Of a stretch of 11,856 nt of DNA, positions 1 to 6,923 are shown in pieces. A program made the translations under genes and the position numbers. The DNA is from Campylobacteraceae bacterium. GTDB taxonomy: Bacteria; Campylobacterota; Campylobacteria; Campylobacterales; Sulfurospirillaceae. A model generated the notes under the pieces. That model was not told the DNA's origin. It saw nothing but the letters and a program-made list of their open reading frames with translations, and did not search any database. Location: assembly GCA_027011025.1 (NCBI GenBank), contig JALVAU010000068.1:1-11856 (forward strand), read 5' to 3'. Each line of letters begins with the position of its first letter. The first letter of the stretch is position 1.

Positions 1-538
1 ACCAACCAGATTAGGGAGCTCTATCGGCATAAGTATAGTAAAAGATAAAGAAGATTTGGATTATGCCCTGGATGTAGCTTTTGAGTTTGATACACAAGTT
101 GTTATAGAGCCTTTTATAGAGGGGATTAAAGAGTATAATCTAGCTGGTTGCAAAAGCGATAAATATGATTTTTCCATCATCGAAGAGCCTCAAAAAGAGG
201 AATTTTTGGATTTTGATAAAAAATACCTTGATTTCTCTAGAACAAAAAGAGTAAACAAAGCAGAGTTGAGTGAAGAGTTGAGTGAAAAAATAAAAGAGTC
301 ATTTATAAGGCTGTATGAACCTCTATTTGCAGGCTCTCTTATAAGATGCGATTTCTTTGTTATTGAGGATGAAGTCTATATAAATGAGATAAATCCTGTA
401 CCGGGAAGCCTTGCAAACTATCTGTTTGATGATTTTGAGAAAGTATTAACAAGCCTCTCTAAACATCTTCCAAAAACAGTAAATGTTCCTCATCTTTACA
501 GGTATATTGATAAAATAAACTGTGCAAAAGGTAAATAA
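1..538 (+). CDS. ddl: D-alanine--D-alanine ligase, C-terminal part (5' end outside window)
   Basis: ATP-grasp enzyme that joins two D-alanines using ATP in the cytoplasm; the dipeptide is later added to the peptidoglycan precursor by MurF. The frame is open from base 2 to the TAA at 536-538, so about 178 C-terminal residues are present and the gene is cut by the window edge. The first codons read PTRLGSSIGIS, the Ddl ATP-binding segment (family form KP.xLGSSxG). Further on are VIEPFIEGIKEYN (ATP/adenine strand) and FFVIEDEVYINEINPVPGS, the Mg2+-binding end of the ATP-grasp fold, with the acidic and Asn residues of the NEIN motif and the PGS loop that holds the D-Ala substrate. Family proteins are about 300-350 aa, so roughly half is missing upstream. 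A TTG at 56 is not a real start, because conserved Ddl sequence lies before it. The next gene has its own promoter 3 bp after this stop. Confidence 0.93.
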   Translation, partial: PTRLGSSIGISIVKDKEDLDYALDVAFEFDTQVVIEPFIEGIKEYNLAGCKSDKYDFSIIEEPQKEEFLDFDKKYLDFSRTKRVNKAELSEELSEKIKESFIRLYEPLFAGSLIRCDFFVIEDEVYINEINPVPGSLANYLFDDFEKVLTSLSKHLPKTVNVPHLYRYIDKINCAKGK

Positions 539-540
539 TC

Positions 541-549
541 TGCTATAAT
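541..549 (+). promoter_or_regulatory. Extended -10 promoter for the antitoxin-like / hydrolase / murF unit
   Basis: TGCTATAAT is a full extended -10 element (TGn plus consensus TATAAT). It lies 34 bases before the ATG at 583, with transcription expected to start near 556. No good -35 hexamer is visible at the right distance, as is usual for sigma-70 promoters in Campylobacterota. It begins 3 bases after the ddl stop, so ddl read-through and this promoter could both feed the downstream genes. The call rests on sequence match only. Confidence 0.6.
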
Positions 550-570
550 ACATAAAATTATATGTATTTT

Positions 571-574
571 GAGG
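571..574 (+). promoter_or_regulatory. Shine-Dalgarno that sets the start of the Phd-like gene at 583
   Basis: GAGG is followed by 8 bases and then ATG at 583. An upstream in-frame ATG at 562 has no Shine-Dalgarno and lies only a few bases after the expected transcription start, so 583 is the better start. Confidence 0.6.
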
Positions 575-582
575 TAAAACTT

Positions 583-798
583 ATGATTTCCTATACGCAA
601 GATGAGATAATGACAGCAACTGATGTAGTGAGAAATTTTAGTTCCGTGCTAAAAAGCATAGCAAAAAAAGAGAAAGAAAAGGTGGTTATTGTTAAAAATA
701 ACCATTTTGATGCTGTGATGATTAGTGTGGATAAATATGAAAAATTGGTTGAAGCCATGGGAATACTGGAAAAAATTTACAATAAGACAAAAAAATAA
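583..798 (+). CDS. Phd/YefM-type antitoxin-like small protein, no toxin gene adjacent
   Basis: A 71-residue protein. From about residue 11 (TATDVVRNFSSVLKSI) through VVIVKNNHFDAVMISVDKYEKL it follows the Phd/YefM antitoxin N-terminal fold: helix, helix, a 'V.I.KN...AV.IS...YE.L' strand pair, then a helix. In that family this part forms a dimer that binds operator DNA, and a separate C-terminal tail neutralises a toxin. Here only about 15 residues follow the fold (ILEKIYNKTKK at the end), so the toxin-binding tail is minimal. Neither neighbour is a toxin: ddl is upstream and an alpha/beta hydrolase overlaps its stop (TAATG, one shared base). I recall a small ORF at the same place between ddlA and the hydrolase in Campylobacter. 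It may act as an autoregulator of its own cell-wall transcription unit rather than as half of a toxin-antitoxin pair; that role is inference. The start was chosen by the GAGG at 571. Confidence 0.75.
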   Translation: MISYTQDEIMTATDVVRNFSSVLKSIAKKEKEKVVIVKNNHFDAVMISVDKYEKLVEAMGILEKIYNKTKK

Positions 799-1514
799 TG
801 GCGATAAAAGAGATAATATACGACAATATAAAATACAATATAAGTTATAAAATATGCAATAAAAACAGAGAAAAGAGAGTTGTTTTTTTACATGGTTGGG
901 GAAGCAATAAAGAGATCATGCACGATAGTTTTGCAAAATATCTTGATGATTTCTGCTTATATTTTATCGATATGCCCGGATTTGGTAATTCTAGCATAAA
1001 AGAGCCTCTTGGCACTAAAGAGTATGCCCGCATCTTAAACCTATTTTTAGAATCTCTACATGTAGAGAAAAATATCATATTTGGACACTCTTTTGGTGGA
1101 AAAGTGGCAATCTTGATGGATCCTGATATTTTAGTGCTTTTAAGTAGTGCCGGTATATTAAACAAAAAGAGCTTTAAGACAAGAGCCAAAATCAAAATAT
1201 TTAAAATTTTAAAACCGTTATTTGGATCAAAACTCTATAAGATATTTGCAACAAAAGATGTTGAGGGTTTGAGTCAAACCATGTATGAGACACTAAAAAA
1301 AGTTGTAGATGAGGATTTTTCAAATATTTTTGCCAATTTTAAAAATAGAGCATTGATTTATTGGGGAAAAGAGGATAGGGCAGTGCCTTTGAGCAATGCT
1401 TATACTATAGATTCTTTGATAAAAAATAGTAAGTTGCGTGTGTATGAAGGAGATCATTTCTTCTTTCTAAAAAATGCCGGTCAAATTTGCCAAGATTTTC
1501 AAAAGGATATTTAG
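798..1514 (+). CDS. Alpha/beta hydrolase, cytoplasmic, substrate unknown
   Basis: A 238-residue single-domain alpha/beta-hydrolase. The oxyanion-hole HGWG is at residues 32-35. The nucleophile elbow GHSFGG carries Ser98, the acid is Asp193 in WGKEDRAVP, and the catalytic His220 is in EGDHFFFL, so the triad is complete and in the expected order. FIDMPGFGNSS near residue 57 is the usual strand-loop before the first helix. There is no signal peptide or membrane segment. Its ATG shares one base with the stop of the antitoxin-like gene, and its stop abuts the murF start, so it is co-transcribed with murF. In Campylobacter I recall a hydrolase at the same place beside murF, which suggests a conserved but uncharacterised role linked to envelope synthesis. 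The sequence resembles the general esterase/BioH-like group, but the substrate cannot be read from it. Confidence 0.88.
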   Translation: MAIKEIIYDNIKYNISYKICNKNREKRVVFLHGWGSNKEIMHDSFAKYLDDFCLYFIDMPGFGNSSIKEPLGTKEYARILNLFLESLHVEKNIIFGHSFGGKVAILMDPDILVLLSSAGILNKKSFKTRAKIKIFKILKPLFGSKLYKIFATKDVEGLSQTMYETLKKVVDEDFSNIFANFKNRALIYWGKEDRAVPLSNAYTIDSLIKNSKLRVYEGDHFFFLKNAGQICQDFQKDI

Positions 1515-2948
1515 TTGCAATATTTTTATCTGTTTACTCACATCATTTTTACTCTGACCTTAGGATACTACTTTATGAGTGCCATGCAGTGGTACAGCTA
1601 TAAAATAGAGCGTGTAGTTTTGCATTTTAAAAGATATGATTGGCATTTTTATTTTTTTATTATTCCTATTTTTGTCTATTATTTAAGTGGTATATATTTT
1701 GTATATTATTTTTATATTTTGCTTATTCCAACTCTTGTTTTGTGGCAGAGAAAACTAGATAAAAAACTTGTTTTTACTGCGCGCATAAAAAGATTTTTTG
1801 GCTTCTTAGCTTTGGCTGTAATTTTCCAAGATACTCTATGTTTTATAAGCTCAAAATGCGTAGTTTATGGTGTTATATTGCCTCTTTTCTTTTCGTATCT
1901 TGCTAGTTATCTGTTTGAAAAAATTCTCTTTTACAACTACAAAAAAGAAGCGCTCGCAAAGCTTAACTCCAATAAACATTTAAAGATTATAGCCATCACA
2001 GCAAGTTATGGCAAAACAAGTATTAAAAATTTTCTATATGAAGTACTTTCAAGCAAATATAGAGTTTACAAAACTCCAAGAAGCGTAAATACGCTAGCCG
2101 GAATTATCAAGGATATAAATGAAAATTTAAGTGATGATTTTGATTTTTATATTGTCGAAGCAGGGGCTAGACAAAAAGGCGATATAGATGAGATCGCTAA
2201 ATTCATAAATCCACATATCGCCATAGTAGGACAAATAGGTGAGCAACATCTGGAATATTTTAAAAGTTTAGAAAATATCAGAGATACTAAAATGGAACTT
2301 TTAAATTCAAACAGACTTGAAAAATCCTTTATACACAAGAGTGCAAATGTAAAACCAGATAAAAATATGACAATCTATGCAGATCAAATCAAAAATATAG
2401 AAGCTGATTTGAGTGGCATAAATTTTCAGTTTTTACTCAATAATGAAGATATAAATTTTCACACAAAACTTTTAGGCTCTTTTAACGCAAATAATTTAGA
2501 AGTAGTTATTTTAGTAGCACTCTATCTAGGGGTGGGCATAGAAAATATCAAAAAAAGCCTAAAAAATTTACAAGGTGTCGAGCATAGACTTCAAAAGATA
2601 GAAGCAAATGGCAAAATTATCATTGACGACAGTTTTAATGGCAACCTTGAAGGGATGTTAAGCTCTTATGATCTAGTGTCAACTTATGATGGCAGAAGAG
2701 TCATAGTAACTCCGGGTATCGTAGAGAGCAGTGAAGAAGCAAATATAAAATTAGCTAAAAAAATAGATGAAGTTTTTGATCTAACTATAATAACAGGCAA
2801 GATAAACTCAAAAATCTTAAATAAGCATATAAATAGAAGTGAAAAATTGATACTAAAAGACAAAGATAATCTACAAAACATACTTGCCAAACATACATCA
2901 GCAGGCGATTTAATACTATTTTCAAATGATGCTCCAACCTTTATGTAA
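1515..2948 (+). CDS. murF: UDP-MurNAc-tripeptide--D-alanyl-D-alanine ligase, membrane-anchored form (MurF)
   Basis: Adds D-Ala-D-Ala to the UDP-MurNAc-tripeptide with ATP, completing the pentapeptide precursor. It has 477 residues. Residues 1-140 are hydrophobic and aromatic-rich, with several predicted membrane segments (about 4-20, 45-75, 95-135). They replace the soluble UDP-binding domain of classical MurF. The Mur-ligase core follows: the ATP loop ASYGKTS at 163-169 (Lys167), NT at 192-193, EAGARQKGDI at 215-224, IGEQHLEYF with His245, Lys259 in IRDTKMELL (candidate carbamylated Lys), GSFNANN at 321-327, VEHR with Arg358, and the C-terminal-domain motif DDSFNGN at 371-377. Start is TTG at 1515, directly after the hydrolase stop, with AAGGAT at 1504-1509 as ribosome site; no ATG is available before Met21, which lies inside the membrane region. 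Being downstream of ddl, which makes its substrate, supports MurF over other Mur ligases. Confidence 0.88.
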   Translation: MQYFYLFTHIIFTLTLGYYFMSAMQWYSYKIERVVLHFKRYDWHFYFFIIPIFVYYLSGIYFVYYFYILLIPTLVLWQRKLDKKLVFTARIKRFFGFLALAVIFQDTLCFISSKCVVYGVILPLFFSYLASYLFEKILFYNYKKEALAKLNSNKHLKIIAITASYGKTSIKNFLYEVLSSKYRVYKTPRSVNTLAGIIKDINENLSDDFDFYIVEAGARQKGDIDEIAKFINPHIAIVGQIGEQHLEYFKSLENIRDTKMELLNSNRLEKSFIHKSANVKPDKNMTIYADQIKNIEADLSGINFQFLLNNEDINFHTKLLGSFNANNLEVVILVALYLGVGIENIKKSLKNLQGVEHRLQKIEANGKIIIDDSFNGNLEGMLSSYDLVSTYDGRRVIVTPGIVESSEEANIKLAKKIDEVFDLTIITGKINSKILNKHINRSEKLILKDKDNLQNILAKHTSAGDLILFSNDAPTFM

Positions 2949-2989
2949 TTTTTTAATGTTTAAATTTTGTCTATTTTTTATTATAACTT

Positions 2990-3006
2990 TGTTATATTGT
3001 TATAGT
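2990..3006 (+). promoter_or_regulatory. Tandem extended -10 elements upstream of pta-ackA
   Basis: Two overlapping-phase extended -10 motifs, TGTTATATT (2990-2998) and TGTTATAGT (2998-3006), lie in a very T/A-rich stretch after murF. The second would start transcription around 3013-3014, exactly at the left arm of the inverted repeat, so the pta mRNA would begin with that hairpin. A third AT-rich candidate (TATAAC, 3012-3017) overlaps the repeat. No -35 is evident. Moderate support only, because the whole region is AT-rich. Confidence 0.45.
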
Positions 3007-3013
3007 ATTATTA

Positions 3014-3082
3014 TAACTGACCTTACACACTATATCACATCATCAGCAAACAAAAAAGAGGTATAGTGCGTAAGGTCAGTTA
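3014..3082 (+). repeat. Long inverted repeat (22-nt arms) between murF and pta
   Basis: The left arm 3014-3035 (TAACTGACCTTACACACTATAT) pairs with the right arm 3061-3082 (GTATAGTGCGTAAGGTCAGTTA). The match is 20 of 22 by strict complement, with a 25-base loop that is A-rich at its end. The right arm is followed by a run of A, not T, so it is not a textbook intrinsic terminator for murF. It sits between the candidate pta promoter and the pta ribosome site, so it would form a structured 5' leader or serve as a protein-binding palindrome. GCGTAAGGTCAGTTA in its right arm recurs with 13 of 15 identities at 6441-6455, so it may belong to an interspersed palindromic repeat family. Confidence 0.75.
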
Positions 3083-3104
3083 AAAAAATTATTTAGGGGG
3101 AGAC

Positions 3105-5198
3105 ATGAAGGCTGATAGTCTATATATATCATCATTAGAGCCGGCTGCAGGCAGTTTGATAATAACAATGGGAATTATGGAGCTATTGAAAGGAAAACTA
3201 GGAAGGGTTGCTTTTTTTAGACCTGTTATAGATGTATCTAGTGAAAAAGACCACGATATCTCTTTTGTACTAGAAAAATATGCACTTGATATGAGCTATG
3301 AAGATACTTATGGTTTTACCACGCATGAAGTAGAAAACTTTATGGCAGAAAACAAATTTAATTATTTTATCGAATCTCTGTTAGAAAAATTTAAAAAATT
3401 AGAAAATAGCTATGACTTTGTGGTTGTTGAAGGTTTGCATAACTCCTCTTTTTCCAACACTGTTGATTTTGATATTAATCTTGCTATTGCACAAAATTTA
3501 GGAGCTCCCTATATCAGTGTATTGAAAGGAAAAAATAAGAGTGCTACAGAAATATTTGATGAAATTTCAATCGAGAAAGATTCGATAAAAAATGCCGGGT
3601 GTGTTCATATAGCTACATTTGTAAATAGAATTGATCCAAAAGTTACAAATGAGCTCAGAGGCAATCTATTATCTCTTGACACTAAAGATTCTCCAGTATA
3701 TCTACTAGAGGAGGTAACTGAGTTAGATACTCCTACTGTTGCTGAAATCAAAAAAAATCTTGGGTGTATTCAGATACTTGGTGAAGAAAAAGACTTAAGA
3801 AGAGTTGTAAAACAGAGTAAAATTGCCGCGATGAAACTAGAGAATTTTTTAGAATATCTAGAAGATGGCGACTTGATTATTGTTCCGGGAGATAGATCAG
3901 ACATTATCATAGGCTCACTCAGTTCAGTTTTCTCTAAAAATTATCCAACAATTTCTGGTATACTTTTAACAGGAGGTATATTGCCTCATAAATCTATCAA
4001 AAAATTGTTCAGCGGATTTGATAGATGTACTATGCCAATACTTAGTGTTGAAGAAGACACATATACCACTGCTATGAAAGTCAAGGATGTACCAGCTACT
4101 ATCACTCCACAAAGTGATAGAAAAATTGCTCTTGCCATGGGTCTTTTTTCATCTAATGTAGATACAAATTATCTCGGAAATAAAATAGTATCAGAAATTA
4201 CAAGTGATACCATAACTCCTATTATGTTTGAATTTGGTCTTTTTGAGAGGGCAAGAAGTGATAAAAAAAGAATCGTTTTACCAGAGAGTGGAGATGAGAG
4301 GATACTAAGAGCTACAGAGATACTTCTTAGAAGAGATGTTGCTCAAATCATACTTCTTGGAGATAAAAAAGAGACTTTAGAAAAGAGTAAAACTTTAGGT
4401 ATAGATATATCAAAAGCTACATTTATAGATCCTAAAACATCTCCATTGATGGATAAATATGTAAATATTTTCTATGAATTAAGAAAGAAAAAAGGCTTGA
4501 GCCTTGAAGTTGCAAAACAATCACTCGAGCTAGACAGTTATTTTGCAACTATGATGGTTCATTGCGGTGATGCAGACGGTATGGTTTCAGGCGCAGTTCA
4601 TACTACACAAGACACCATAAGACCGGCACTTCAAATCATAAAAACAAAACCTGATATATCTATCGTTTCTAGTGTATTTTTTATGTGTCTTGAAACTAAA
4701 GTCTTAGTATATGGGGATTGTGCAGTAAATCAAGATCCAAATGCCGAGCAACTTGCTCAAATTGCTATGACTTCGTCACAAACTGCGAAAATGTTTGGAA
4801 TTGAGCCAAGAGTTGCTATGCTTTCATACTCAACCGGAGATTCTGGCAAAGGTGATGAAGTTGAAAAGGTCAGAGATGCTGCAAATATAGTAAAAGAGAA
4901 GATGCCTGACTTATTGGTTGAAGGACCTATTCAATATGATGCTGCTATAGATAAAAAAGTGGCAAAAACAAAACTTCCAAATAGTAGAGTTGCAGGAAGA
5001 GCTACCGTATTTATCTTCCCTGATTTAAACACAGGAAACAATACATACAAAGCAGTCCAAAGAAGTTCAGGCGCTATAGCTATAGGACCTGTTTTACAAG
5101 GTTTAAACAAACCGGTAAATGATCTAAGCAGGGGTTGCTTAGTAGCTGATATCGTCAATACGGTTGCGATTACCGCCATACAAGCACAAGGAGTCTAA
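3105..5198 (+). CDS. pta: Phosphate acetyltransferase, long (three-domain) form
   Basis: Cytoplasmic enzyme interconverting acetyl-CoA + phosphate and acetyl-phosphate + CoA. The 697 residues match the long Pta class. The N-terminal BioD-like P-loop-fold domain (about 1-215) has a degenerate nucleotide loop (EPAAGSLIIT, no Walker lysine), as also in E. coli Pta. A DRTGG domain follows (about 220-345; GDRSDIIIGS at 262-271, GILLTGG at 285-291). The catalytic PTA domain runs from about 380 to 697, with RIVLPESGDERILRA, CGDADGMVSGAVHTT, YGDCAVNQDPNAEQLA, SYSTGDSGKG, GPIQYDAA, and FPDLNTGNNTYKAVQR near the end. The start is supported by a strong Shine-Dalgarno, AGGGGGAG at 3095-3102. The stop is 3 bases before ackA, so the two form an operon. 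In autotrophic Campylobacterota the pair can run either way, assimilating acetate or gaining ATP from acetyl-CoA; which way cannot be told here. Confidence 0.97.
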   Translation: MKADSLYISSLEPAAGSLIITMGIMELLKGKLGRVAFFRPVIDVSSEKDHDISFVLEKYALDMSYEDTYGFTTHEVENFMAENKFNYFIESLLEKFKKLENSYDFVVVEGLHNSSFSNTVDFDINLAIAQNLGAPYISVLKGKNKSATEIFDEISIEKDSIKNAGCVHIATFVNRIDPKVTNELRGNLLSLDTKDSPVYLLEEVTELDTPTVAEIKKNLGCIQILGEEKDLRRVVKQSKIAAMKLENFLEYLEDGDLIIVPGDRSDIIIGSLSSVFSKNYPTISGILLTGGILPHKSIKKLFSGFDRCTMPILSVEEDTYTTAMKVKDVPATITPQSDRKIALAMGLFSSNVDTNYLGNKIVSEITSDTITPIMFEFGLFERARSDKKRIVLPESGDERILRATEILLRRDVAQIILLGDKKETLEKSKTLGIDISKATFIDPKTSPLMDKYVNIFYELRKKKGLSLEVAKQSLELDSYFATMMVHCGDADGMVSGAVHTTQDTIRPALQIIKTKPDISIVSSVFFMCLETKVLVYGDCAVNQDPNAEQLAQIAMTSSQTAKMFGIEPRVAMLSYSTGDSGKGDEVEKVRDAANIVKEKMPDLLVEGPIQYDAAIDKKVAKTKLPNSRVAGRATVFIFPDLNTGNNTYKAVQRSSGAIAIGPVLQGLNKPVNDLSRGCLVADIVNTVAITAIQAQGV

Positions 5199-5201
5199 GC
5201 C

Positions 5202-6383
5202 ATGAAAATCTTAGTGCTAAACAGCGGAAGCTCTTCTATAAAATTTCAACTCTTCAATGCCAAAACAAATGAATCACTAGTAGCCGGCATTATAGAGCAA
5301 ATAGGAGAAAAACTCTCCCATGCAAAGATAAAGTATGGGGACAAGGAGTTAGAGAGAAATATAGCTATTCCAAACCATAAAGAGGGTTTGGAGATTATGA
5401 ATTCACTTTTAATAGAGTCAAAAATCATAAAAGATTTGTGTGAAGTTGATGGCATAGGGCATAGAGTTGTACATGGCGGGGAAGAGTTTTCAAAACCCGT
5501 AATTATAAATGAAAATGTGATAAAACAGATAGAGAAACTTATACCACTAGCACCCCTTCACAATCCTGCAAATTTGGAGGGAATAAAGAGTTCTATCGAG
5601 CACTGTCCAAATGTTCCCCAAGTAGCTGTATTTGATACAGCTTTTCACTCAAGCATACCACCTCATGCCTATATGTATGCACTCCCTTATGAAACTTATG
5701 AAAAAGATGGGGTGCGAAGATATGGATTTCATGGAACATCTCACCATTTTATAGCAAAAGAGGCAGCTAAATACTTAAATATAGATGAAGATAAACTAAA
5801 TGCCATAACCCTGCATTTGGGAAATGGTGCTAGTATGAGTGCTGTAAAAAATGGAAGAAGCATAGATACATCCATGGGCTTAACTCCGCTTGAGGGATTA
5901 ATCATGGGAACAAGATGTGGCGATATAGATCCTGCTATCATATTTTACCTAGCAAGAGTTGAGGGATTAAGTATAGATGAACTTGATAGTATGCTAAACA
6001 AAAAGAGCGGGCTTAAAGGAATCTGCGGTAATAATGATATGCGAGAAGTCGGTGAAATGGCAAAAAACGGCGACGAAAAGGCTAAGCTTGCATTGGAAAT
6101 GTTTAGCTATAGAATCAAAAAATATATTGGCTCCTACTCCGCAGTTTTGGGTAGGGTTGATTGTCTGATTTTTACAGGCGGTATCGGTGAAAATGATATA
6201 GATGTAAGAAAAAACAGTTGTTCTGGCTTAGAAAACTTGGGTATATCTCTTGATCTAGAAGCAAATAACCAAAGAGCAAAAGAGATATTGGAGATAAACA
6301 AAAAAGAGAGCAGGGTAAAAGTTTTAGTAATTCCGACAAACGAAGAGTTAGAAATTGCTTTGCAGGTTAAATCTATGATATAA
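5202..6383 (+). CDS. ackA: Acetate kinase
   Basis: Interconverts acetyl-phosphate + ADP and acetate + ATP in the cytoplasm, completing the pathway started by Pta. It has 393 residues, the normal length for the ASKHA-fold acetate kinases. The first phosphate-binding segment VLNSGSSSIKFQ carries Asn7. Arg88 lies in GIGHRVVHGGE, the catalytic Asp145 in VFDTAFHSSIP, and His177 in YGFHGTSHHF. LHLGNGAS follows at about 205-211, then Arg238 in MGTRCGDIDP, FTGGIGEND in the nucleotide-binding region, and NEELEIA at the C terminus with the Mg2+-site Glu. All key residues are present. The Shine-Dalgarno AAGGAG (5188-5193) is inside the end of pta, 8 bases before the ATG, which suggests translation closely following pta. 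The gene ends convergently with the minus-strand Mrp-E-like gene, with a palindrome between them. Confidence 0.98.
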   Translation: MKILVLNSGSSSIKFQLFNAKTNESLVAGIIEQIGEKLSHAKIKYGDKELERNIAIPNHKEGLEIMNSLLIESKIIKDLCEVDGIGHRVVHGGEEFSKPVIINENVIKQIEKLIPLAPLHNPANLEGIKSSIEHCPNVPQVAVFDTAFHSSIPPHAYMYALPYETYEKDGVRRYGFHGTSHHFIAKEAAKYLNIDEDKLNAITLHLGNGASMSAVKNGRSIDTSMGLTPLEGLIMGTRCGDIDPAIIFYLARVEGLSIDELDSMLNKKSGLKGICGNNDMREVGEMAKNGDEKAKLALEMFSYRIKKYIGSYSAVLGRVDCLIFTGGIGENDIDVRKNSCSGLENLGISLDLEANNQRAKEILEINKKESRVKVLVIPTNEELEIALQVKSMI

Positions 6384-6406
6384 AATTAGGCAAGATTTTT
6401 AGCTCC

Positions 6407-6465
6407 TACGCGATACAAACAAGCTTTGCTCATTTGTATCGCGTAAGATCGGTTATAAATTTTTT
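6407..6465 (+). terminator. Palindrome between convergent operons, probable transcription terminator / repeat-family member
   Basis: TACGCGATACAAA (6407-6419) and TTTGTATCGCGTA (6433-6445) are perfect 13-bp inverted arms around a 13-base loop. On the plus strand a T6 run follows at 6460-6465, 14 bases beyond the stem, so it is an imperfect intrinsic terminator for ackA. On the minus strand no T-run follows directly. The right flank GCGTAAGATCGGTTA (6441-6455) resembles 3068-3082 and reaches into the stop codon (6453-6455) of the minus-strand gene. Ending two converging operons is the likely role; membership in a repeat family is inferred from the shared 15-mer. Confidence 0.6.
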
Positions 6466-6923
6466 AGTGTTCTCTCAAAATCTCCGGCTATCTCTTCACC
6501 CGCTTCTTTTACATCTGAAGTTACCACATCGATCCAGTGTATGAAAAGAGTATCATCTCGCACATCCATAGTTATGGTTCCGGGAGTCAAAGTTATACTG
6601 TTTGCCAACATCAGTTTTTTGTAGTCCTCTTTTAAATTGGTTTTTATAGCTACAATTCCAGGATTTATAGGAAGTTTTGGGTCTATCACTCTTTTGGCTA
6701 CATCCCAATTTGCTAAAACCAAGGCTTTTAAAAATGTGTATAGATATATGATATATGCAAGAGGTCTGAATCTAAAACTATCACTACTAGGATAGTTTTT
6801 TACATACAACATAGCTATGATAAAAGATACGATAAAACCGGTTGTGAGTTCTTGAATATCAAAACTCATAGTAAGACCAACCCAGATTATAAATAAAAAA
6901 ATAGTCCAAAATAAAAATCTCAT
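6453..6923 (-). CDS. Mrp-type cation/proton antiporter subunit E (MnhE/MrpE-like)
   Basis: A 156-residue membrane protein of the MrpE/MnhE family, last gene of the minus-strand operon. Two or three hydrophobic segments fill the N-terminal half (about 3-20, 25-42, 55-72). A soluble C-terminal part carries the family signature ANSITLTPGTITMDV and then LFIHWIDV. In Mrp antiporters and in archaeal Mbh complexes, MrpE-like subunits belong to the small-subunit sodium/proton module in the cytoplasmic membrane. Its ATG overlaps the stop of the ferredoxin-like gene by four bases (ATGA), so they are translationally coupled. The usual partners MrpF, MrpG and MrpB are not in the window and, if present, should lie upstream of the operon part seen here. 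Its presence points to an Mrp-like ion module in this complex. Confidence 0.88.
   Translation of the reverse strand: MRFLFWTIFLFIIWVGLTMSFDIQELTTGFIVSFIIAMLYVKNYPSSDSFRFRPLAYIIYLYTFLKALVLANWDVAKRVIDPKLPINPGIVAIKTNLKEDYKKLMLANSITLTPGTITMDVRDDTLFIHWIDVVTSDVKEAGEEIAGDFERTLKNL

Noticed and set aside
562..582. Start of the Phd-like gene at ATG 562
   Set aside because: No Shine-Dalgarno, too close to the predicted transcription start, and the family similarity begins later; GAGG at 571 supports 583.
684..703. Small inverted repeat GGTTATT / AATAACC
   Set aside because: A 7-bp stem inside the coding part of the Phd-like gene with no T-run; explained by codons of the VVIVKNNH segment.
845..1195. 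Minus-strand open frame of 116 codons opposite the hydrolase gene
   Set aside because: Shadow of a gene with a complete catalytic triad; no recognisable motif or start signal of its own.
798..1514. Toxin partner for the Phd-like protein
   Set aside because: The overlapping gene is a clear alpha/beta hydrolase with full triad; it has no Doc, YoeB or RelE features.
3105..3170. Broken P-loop in the Pta N-terminal domain as a sign of decay
   Set aside because: Loss of the Walker lysine there is also seen in E. coli Pta, where this domain is not catalytic.
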